Origin: Nitritalea halalkaliphila LW7 | GTDB lineage: Bacteria > Bacteroidota > Bacteroidia > Cytophagales > Cyclobacteriaceae | Reading direction: 5' to 3' | Assembly: GCF_000265075.1 (NCBI RefSeq) | Contig: NZ_AJYA01000024.1 | Span: forward strand, 82,149 to 146,148 | Length of the DNA: 64,000 bases | In this document: positions 57,651 through 64,000 of the stretch, one piece after another | Position numbering within the stretch: the stretch's first letter is position 1 | Layout: every line of letters begins with the position of its first letter | Position numbers and translations under genes: made by a program | The notes under the pieces: generated by a model | What the model was told of the DNA's origin: nothing | Seen by the model: only the letters and a program-made list of their open reading frames with translations | Database searches by the model: none

Positions 57651-59070
57651 TTAGCGTACCGGAATGCTCCGCAAGCTCCAGTGGGCATTTTCAGGGAAGA
57701 AATGCCGCGACTCGGGCTGCCGCTCCTGGGGATAACTGGCTTCGAGCAGGTAAAGTTGCTGCTGATCGGGGGAGAGGAAGCTCAGGACCACGTCCATTTT
57801 TTGCGCCACGAGGCGCTGCCCATCCGGATCGGGAAGAAAGGTGCGCAGCGTATCGCGGTGGAGCAACTCATTATTCATACTGTAATGCCAGACTTCGGGT
57901 GCGGTGCCACTCTGATGCGCAAAGCGGTAGACGCCCATATCGTACACGCCCAGGATCCGGCCGCGACGGGGTGCTACGGTGATGTGGCTGAAGCCCAAGG
58001 TCTGAAACTCTCCCTCTGGTGCGCGCAGGGAAAAGAGGTAGGCCAGGTCCGTGCTGCGGTCTGCGGTCGACTGAAAAACATGTCCAGCGCGGCTGATAAA
58101 GCGCTGACCGCCCGGATAAAACCAGACCATCCCCGCAAAGGCCGGTCCGCCATGCACGGGATTGCGGTAGCGGAACTGGGGCAGGCCTGCCTGAATGTCG
58201 AGCTTGTCCAGGCCCGATGGGCTGATTAGGGTGCTGGCTAGGAGCAGGTGGCTGCCCGAAGGATGCTGGATGAGGCGCCCCTGCCCGAAGTAGCCCTCGA
58301 AGGTGTGGATACTGGCGTCTTCCGGACTGGGGTTCATGGCGTAGAGGCAGAGTGGTTTTGGACGTCGTCCGTGAAATACACCCAGCCACTGTTACTTACC
58401 GCGATGTCAAAGGGCTGCACGTGCACTCCATGGTGCTCACGCAGTTGCTGCCGGCTTAGGTCATAGAGGCCGTAGCCGTTTGTGGAGGTGAAGGCCAGCC
58501 ACTCATGGTTTGGGCTGAGGGCGATGCGCTGGCGCTTACCGGCAGGGCCAGGCGCTGTATGGAGCCTGTGGTGGGGTTGATCAACAGCAATTCGGGCTGC
58601 TTGGTGGAGGCGATGATGCGGTGTCGGGTAGAGTCGTAGAGGGCATGCGTGAGCTGGGCATCGATGCGCCGCTGCCGGTCGGACTGGGGATTAATTAGGG
58701 TGAAGATGGGCGTCACCTGTTCGCCGTCTTGGATGACCAGGAGCCGCAGAAATTCATCTGGGTTTTGGGGGACGGCCTCGGCCAAGGTCTGGATCTGGGC
58801 GTTCACCTGCTGCCCGGGCTTCAAGGTGCCAGAAAAGGGGCTGGCCAAGAGGTAGGGGGCACTGCTTTTTATTTCCCAAGTAAGTGGACCACTGCCGGTG
58901 TTACGCAGGGTGAGCGTGCGGGTATCGGCACGATGCTCCAGGTAAAGGCTTGTCTCACTGATGCTGAGCACGCCCTTTCCGAGCGGTTCGCTTTCTGGGC
59001 CGCAGCCGAAAAGAAGGATCAAAGGGAGAAACCCAAAGATAATGGTGTGAAAAAGTGTTTTTAGGTGCAT
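57651..59070 (-). CDS. Lipoprotein with BACON/ASH-like N-terminus and propeller-like body, two frame breaks
   Basis: Reconstructed to about 473 residues. Lipobox LLFGC (Cys23). Residues about 35-110 form an immunoglobulin-like BACON or ASH-type domain (LYLEHRADTRTLTLRNTGSG, LTWEIKSSAPYLL). The rest reads as propeller strands (LLLINPTTGSIQRLALPV, AFTSTNGYGLYDLSRQQL, HITVAPRRGRILGVYDMG). Breaks: a lost base at 58525 (restored ASAIALSPNHEWLAF) and a lost C mirrored by 58354-58355 (restored DDVQNPLCLYAMNPS). First gene of the minus-strand cluster; divergent from a related lipoprotein at 59155. Confidence 0.7.
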
Positions 59071-59154
59071 GGGGGAAATTATTTATGGGGACAAGATAGT
59101 GTTTTCCGAAGATTTTTTTTTTAGATTGGCTGGAAATTAATTCAAGCTATTTTT

Positions 59155-61043
59155 TTGAAAACACTACGAACTCCTCTATCTCGGCTTTGGCTGCTTCTAG
59201 CAGGCTTGCTGCTTCTGGGTGCCTGCCGTGAGACGGCAGAAGATCCCCTCACTCAAGGTAAATTAGCTGGCATCGTGCGCGATGAGGGCGGGCAGTCCGT
59301 GGAAGCGGTGCAGCTGCGCCTTTTCTCGGAAGGATTCGAGCGCAGCACGCAGACGGGCAGCTCGGGGGCCTATCTCTTCGAGCAAATCCCGTCGGGGAGC
59401 TACTCCTTAGCGATCAAGCATCCCTTTTATGCGGAGCAGACCTTTCCGGTGCAGATTCAGGCGCAGGTGGTGCAGACCTTAGACTTGCTGCTATTAGCGG
59501 AGTCGGGCACCTTGAAGCTGGAGGAGTCCTTTCTGCGGCTGCCCGTCTTTGCGGGGCAGGAGGAGCTGGGGCTAGAGGCTTCCGGCGCCTGGGTGGCCAG
59601 CACGGACAGCCCTTGGCTGCGGGTGCTTTCGCCGAGTGGCTCGGGAAATGCACCCCTGCGCATGCAGTTTGATACGAATACGGAGCATGAGCCACGCCAT
59701 GCCACCATCCTCATCAGCTCGGGCGCCACACAGGTCACCTTAGAGTTGGAGCAGCCCGCCCCCACCCGCGTAGAAGTGGGCGAGCTGGACTATGGCGATG
59801 AAGCTCAGGAGCGCCGGCGGGGTTCTGGTTGCAGTTCAGCGCAGCAGTGGAGGTGGAGCAGATCCGCCCGCTACACACCGGGTGCATCCCGAACTTTGTC
59901 CCCTGGACACCCACAGAAGACAAGCGTGCCCTCTACTATTCGTATGGCTGCGCGGGCATCGGGGGCAGCTATGCCTTCGTGGTGGAGTATGTGGACACCT
60001 ATGGCAATCGCTACCAAGAAAATGTGGAGGCGCGCTTTTATGAGGAGGTGCTGCCCTTCGAGGGGGTGATCGTGAACACGAAAACGGACCCCCTGCAGGA
60101 CAAGCAGTGGGTGCTCACCCGCGATCCCGCCACTGTGCAGCTGCTGGATTTTTTACGCATGGAGGTGGAGTGGAAATTTCCGCTTTCCCTGCAGCCGGGC
60201 GAGGAGGTCTTCGACCTGGCTTTTAATCCTCATAATGGCTTGCTGTATGTAAGCACTCAGCGAGGGCTGCGCCTCTTTCATCCCGGTAGCGGGCAGCAAG
60301 TGCAGGAGGTGCTCCTGCCGGAGTCAGGCTTCAGTGAGGGGGATCGCTTCTTTGCGGTGGCACTGGCCATCGATGTGTCGGGAAATGCCCTGCTGGCCGT
60401 AAATACCTTTCAGACGGACTTTGAGGGCTGGTTGTTTATGGAGACACAGGGGGGGCACCGGATATTTCCGCATCCCGCGCAGGAGGATCCTCAGCTGTTT
60501 ATCTCTCAGCTGCGCTTTCCTCAGGTGCGGCCTGGCGGCAAAGGATTTTTCGCGTACGGAACGGGCTGGGGGCTGCGTGGCTTGCTGGCCCTGGGAGGGG
60601 CTAGAGAGGCTCCACAGGTTGTGACGGCCTTCGATGAGGAGCCGGATCCCTTCTGGATGCACGTGGATCGGTTCAGCGAAAGGATTTTGATCCGCCACTC
60701 GGGGCTGACGGACTGGAAGCAGGGGCAGGTGCGTTCCCTGGGTTTCCCGCCCTTTGCGCCGGGCGCACCGGCTTACTGCACGGCCTGTCCGCAGGAAGGG
60801 ACTTGGCTGCTGGCGAATGGCTCCGTCGGTCGGATCGTAGCTTTTCGGGGCCAAAGTGAAGCCCCTCTTCCGCAGCATCGCATGGGAGGAGGGGCTTGGC
60901 TTCAGGTTACGGCCTTACGGGAGCAGGGCTATTATATCGTGCAGACGGACAGCTACAGCAGCGGAGGGGCCGGCTTTCAGGGGCAGCTGCTTAAAGTGGC
61001 CTATCCTGCCCGCCAGCATCTTCCGGCTTCTCGGGTAAGATAG
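59155..61043 (+). CDS. Lipoprotein with carboxypeptidase-like, BACON-like and propeller regions, frame break inside
   Basis: Reconstructed to about 629 residues. Lipobox LLLLGAC (Cys24). Residues about 35-110 are a CarboxypepD-regulatory-like domain (GIVRDEGGQSVEAVQLRLFS...SGAYLFEQIPSGSYSLAIK). Residues about 115-200 are BACON-like (SGAWVASTDSPWLRVLSPSG). The remainder reads as propeller strands (EVFDLAFNPHNGLLYVSTQR). One C lost at CC 59814-59815 splits it; restored, AQERPAGFWLQFSAAVEV is continuous. The only start near the signal peptide is TTG at 59155, next to a T-run, so the true codon may be misread. It overlaps the next gene tail-to-tail by 53 bases. Confidence 0.7.
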
Positions 61044-62452
61044 GCTCCGTGGGCGGGGTTTCCTGAGTAGCAGCTCCGAGGCGGATACGGTTTCCGGAGC
61101 GCTGCAGGAACTGCTCCACTTGACGCATCTCGGACTGGAAAAACTCGGAGGGCTGCTCCTGATCTGCGGCGATGAGAAACTCCCGATAGGTCTCGAAAGC
61201 GCTGCGTGCCTTCTCCTTTTCGCCTAGCCGCAGCTGGAGGAGGCCTTCTTCCTTATAAATTTCCGGCCAGGGGCGCATGGTCTTCTGCTTGGCGAGTAGC
61301 AGGTAATCCATCGCCAGCTGATTGCTCTCCTGGTCATGCGCCTGCCGGCGCAAAATCTTGCTCATCAACAGATAATCCTGGTCGGTGGCGAGGCCGTTTT
61401 GTTCCAGGCGCTGCAAGAGGCGGGCGGCCTGATCGTAATTTTTTAAGGCATAGAGCTCCGTCGCATGCTGGCTGACGGCCGGGGCGATCTGGTAGAGGAA
61501 TTCTGTGTCGTCTAAAGTCAGCACCTCAGGGTACTCCCGCAGAAAGCGGAGCGCAAAACGGCGTGCCACCAACTGTTGCGCATTATCATAGGAGGCACCG
61601 ATGTTTTGGCGGGTGTCCGAGGCGACGAAGTAGATGGCATTGCCAAAATCAATAGCGGCGCCATAGTCTTGCCAGCGGCCTGTTTTCGCCTCATCTACTA
61701 CCATGGCCGTGGTGACCGCTGCGGCCGCTACGGCTCCCCAGATACGGGCGTTTCGCTCTCGACGCAGGGCGCGGTTGAAGTTGATCAAATTATGCTCCAG
61801 CACCACGTGGCTGATGTTTTCGGCCAGCACCGTGGCCAGTTCCTTTTCCGTATTGAGGCCCGCCAGTAGTCCTGTGGTGATGACGATCAAGCCATTATCA
61901 AAGGCAAAGGTAGCGGCCTCGGGGCTTTTCAGGATGAGCAGGCTGAGGTTGCGCTCCTGTTCCTTTAGGATGGGGGTGGGATGGATGAAGTAGAGCAACT
62001 GGTACATGTAGTCGCTTAAAAATTCATTTTCGAAGATGAGGCCATTGTTTTTAGCGGTTTTATAGTAGTCCATGGCATCTTCGAAGAGCTCTTGGCGCTT
62101 GTCTTGTTCCCAGCCGGCTTTTTGGATGGCTTGTCCGCGCTCTTCGAACCAGCGCGCCTCCCAAAAGTCCAGGTCATCATCCAGCACGATGACTTGGTCT
62201 TCGTTGATGTAGCGCCTGCTGTTGTTCGAGGTCAGTCCATACTGGTAGATTTGTGGGTTAGAAGGGTTTTGTCTTTTTGTAAAGAGGCGCACGGTGTCGC
62301 CGGCACTGTGCTCGCCAACGTTACGCTGCAGTATGCCGCGGATTTGAATAACATCTTGCGCTTGCAGCAAGCTGAGAGGCTGCGAGGGTGAGGGCTACCA
62401 GAAGGAGAAGGGAGGCCCTTTGTAGGAGTTTGGGGGACTGTAGGAGAACCAT
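60991..62452 (-). CDS. M48-peptidase-like protein lacking the zinc motif, frame break at the start
   Basis: Reconstructed to about 486 residues. The ATG at 62452 starts a signal peptide (RASLLLLVALTLAASQ) in another frame from the body; one T too many near 62368-62372 explains it (restored AASQLLQAQDVIQIRG). The body resembles secreted M48 metallopeptidases with TPR repeats: FAFDNGLIVITTGLLAGLNT, ELATVLAENISHVVLEHN, then helical repeats (about 300-440). The HExxH zinc motif is replaced by ENISH and the third-ligand ExxAD by AQQLV, so it is predicted inactive. Convergent overlap with the lipoprotein gene. Confidence 0.7.
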
Positions 62453-62560
62453 AGGCTTCGGGGTTAAAACTAAAAATTAGGTATTTCGATAGAAATTACA
62501 TAATTACCTATCGGATTTATCTAGTTTACGGTAGAGGGCTTGTGTAGGTTGGTTCTGGGC

Positions 62561-62604
62561 AAAATAAAAAAGCGCTGCACCTTTTTATTGGGTGCAGGGC
62601 GCTT
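62561..62604 (-). terminator. Terminator of the GH5-like gene
   Basis: AAGCGC-TGCACC (62570-62581) pairs with GGTGCA and GCGCTT (62591-62596, 62599-62604), with a GG bulge and a T-rich loop. On the minus strand it is followed by TTTTATTTTG. It lies 48 bases after the GH5 stop. Confidence 0.78.
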
Positions 62605-62651
62605 CGGTGCTTATGGTTAGGGCCTTGGTGCTCTTTAGGGTTTTGTCCTCT

Positions 62652-63749
62652 TTAAGGCTTTACGAAAGATGTCGGGCTCGAATTATTTTCGAGCAAATAG
62701 TCGTAGATGCGTTCTCCCCAGAAGTTATTGGCCTGATCGGCATGCGGGCTTCCATCGGCTTGGCGCAGGGCATTCGGGTACGGGGTATTGTCGTTCCAAA
62801 GCCATGCCAGCACGGGCACTTGCAGGCGGGCGCTAGCGGCCAGGAAGGGGGCTACGGGCAGGGTTTCGCCTACATTCAAGACCCCCAGCTCACCGATGAG
62901 GAAGGGCAGCTCCGCTTCTTGGAGCCTTCGGAAGCGGGCTTCGATGGCCTGCTGGCTGCTATTTTCTGTCCATTTCTCGTAGGCATGCAGGTCAAAGAGC
63001 AGGTTGTAGCGGCCTTCCATCAACTCATGGCCTTTTTCGAGGAGCGCTTCTTCGGACTGTCCCTGCTCGTTTCCGGGGATAAGGATGATATTTTCAAAGT
63101 TGGGCACTGCGCGCAGGGCATCGCTCATTTCGCGCATATCCCGCAGCCAGCGCTCGTGGCTGTAGCCATTTGCATTATTCCAGTGGTAAGGCTCGTTCCA
63201 GACCTCTATCCACACGTCCGGCTGTCCTTTAAACTGCTCGGCCAGTGCCTTTAGGCGCTGCAAGTACTGGGGGTAGAAGCTTTGGTCGGAGGGATTCAGC
63301 CCGGTGAGGAGTGTCTGTTGGCCCTGCTCATCCACCCATCCGAAGGGACAAAGTATGGTGATGCGTCCATGCTGTCTATTGGCTTCCACGATGGTCTGCA
63401 GGGGGTGGAGCCAGACGCCATCCGTCCCTTGGATTGGGCCTCCGGCCAAAGGCTGTTCGTTAAAATTGCCAATAAATTCCCGTACGATTTGGATGTTCCA
63501 GGCATCCATCAGCTCTTGGTCCACGAGGCCAAAAGACTGCATGGCATTCACGCCATTTGGGCTGATGGGGCCTTTGTCTTTGCTGAAAATTTGGTGTCCT
63601 GCGATGTAGAAGGTGCTATCGATGGATTCGGGCAAGAAGGGGAGTTGGGGCACGCCCGGGAATTCGGGTGGATCTTGGGGTTCTTGCCATCCGCAAGCCG
63701 CTAAGAGGGAGAGAAGGGTGAGGAGTAGGAATTTGGGTAATCGTAACAT
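62652..63749 (-). CDS. Glycoside hydrolase family 5-like lipoprotein
   Basis: A 365-residue lipoprotein (lipobox SLLAAC, Cys19) with a TIM-barrel glycosidase. The acid/base residue is Glu186 in VWIEVWNEPYHWNN and the nucleophile Glu287 in LPFLIGELGV, both in the strand-4 and strand-7 positions of clan GH-A. A histidine-tyrosine pair (DLHAYEKW) and the C-terminal WLWNDNTPYP are also typical. It may act on beta-glucans or mannans at the cell surface. No SusC/SusD partners are next to it. Confidence 0.85.
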   Translation of the reverse strand: MLRLPKFLLLTLLSLLAACGWQEPQDPPEFPGVPQLPFLPESIDSTFYIAGHQIFSKDKGPISPNGVNAMQSFGLVDQELMDAWNIQIVREFIGNFNEQPLAGGPIQGTDGVWLHPLQTIVEANRQHGRITILCPFGWVDEQGQQTLLTGLNPSDQSFYPQYLQRLKALAEQFKGQPDVWIEVWNEPYHWNNANGYSHERWLRDMREMSDALRAVPNFENIILIPGNEQGQSEEALLEKGHELMEGRYNLLFDLHAYEKWTENSSQQAIEARFRRLQEAELPFLIGELGVLNVGETLPVAPFLAASARLQVPVLAWLWNDNTPYPNALRQADGSPHADQANNFWGERIYDYLLENNSSPTSFVKP

Positions 63750-64000
63750 GGTACTGCAATATAGGATTTTTTTTGATTGTTAATGCTGTAATGGTTAATG
63801 GTTAATGCTTGCGATTGCCTCTTTGTTCTTGGTTTGGCTTTATGGTCTTTTTTAAAGGTTTTGGGTATTTTTTTGGATTGAACGTTGATGGAAAGGCTTG
63901 GGTTAGGGTGGAGGCGTGTTTTTTAGGGTTATTTTTTGGGTTTTTGTGTGGCGGGGGGAATATTATGTGGTGATGGTTGAGGGTGAGGGTGGATTTCGAG
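63750..64000. other. G/T-rich intergenic end of the window
   Basis: 251 bases with no supported gene. From about 63815 onward the plus strand is strongly G+T rich with very little C, including GGGTTAGGGTGG and GGTTGAGGGTGAGGGTGG, and TTAATGG repeated near 63786-63806. A 45-codon frame from 63842 is of low complexity and is not believed. Confidence 0.6.

Noticed and set aside
5429..62452. Genome-wide programmed frameshifting as the explanation for the many breaks.
   Set aside because: The sites share no common heptamer, stop codon context or downstream structure; they share only short homopolymers, as expected from sequencing error.
63842..63979. A 45-codon frame at the right end.
   Set aside because: Its composition is only F, G, V, L and W-rich low complexity arising from the G/T skew.
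1..64000. tRNA, rRNA, CRISPR arrays, insertion sequences or prophage genes.
   Set aside because: I looked through all intergenic gaps of about 80 bases or more and saw no cloverleaf, regularly spaced repeats, transposase or phage genes.

Overview
The window comes from a member of the Bacteroidota, most likely a Cytophagales-like lineage. Several things point there: a type IX secretion C-terminal sorting domain (35659-36374), the gene order bamD-rpoZ-coaBC-DUF4835(porD)-recN, a Bacteroidota-type omega subunit, LruC/DUF4114 lipoproteins, a 6-bladed beta-propeller lipoprotein, many lipobox proteins, and promoters of the form TTTG-N19-21-TAnnTTTG. The ends of the window give a partial GNAT gene on the left and a G/T-rich intergenic stretch on the right. 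I see no rRNA, tRNA, CRISPR array or insertion sequence.

Layout. (1) 1-8582: GNAT remnant, PEGA/SHOCT lipoprotein, pyruvate carboxylase, an ECF-like sigma factor, tgt, an LptF/LptG permease and an EamA transporter. (2) 8583-10856: an AT-rich accessory island with a small Cys-containing secreted peptide, an internal terminator, a 6-bladed beta-propeller lipoprotein and a CxxC thioredoxin-like lipoprotein. (3) 10961-11772: ispE. (4) 12113-23539: a complete branched-chain amino acid operon, ilvD-ilvB-ilvN-ilvC-leuA-leuC-leuD-leuA2/cimA-like-leuB. It is headed by a promoter, a 19-codon Leu/Ile/Val-rich leader peptide and mutually exclusive antiterminator and terminator hairpins, and it is closed by a strong terminator. 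(5) 23619-28828: truA, a BASS transporter and a tricorn-type S41 peptidase. (6) 28895-38180, minus strand: DUF2911 lipoprotein, fabI, then the bamD-rpoZ-coaBC-porD-recN operon, a small T9SS-sorted protein and an OstA/LptA-like protein. (7) 38219-49667, plus strand: tilS, a cyclic-nucleotide-binding protein, a large DUF3352-like protein, a LytTR response regulator, two tandem LruC lipoproteins and an MscS channel. (8) 49745-51602, minus strand: a DASS/SLC13 permease and a stand-alone Hpt protein. (9) 51713-59070, minus strand: a tightly packed six-gene cluster of envelope redox and glycosyltransferase genes. (10) 59155-63749: a propeller lipoprotein, an M48-like protein without its zinc motif, and a GH5-like lipoprotein.

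The genes in the operon at 12113-23539 together make isoleucine, valine and leucine from pyruvate, and the leader gives end-product control. The cluster at 30497-35601 couples outer-membrane assembly, RNA polymerase, CoA synthesis, T9SS and DNA repair genes, as is usual in this phylum.

A major caveat: I can place about 23 single-base or two-base frame breaks in 16 otherwise conserved genes, mostly one base lost from a short homopolymer. They look like residual sequencing error (for example an unpolished long-read assembly), so I annotate the affected genes as single reconstructed genes and give each break position.
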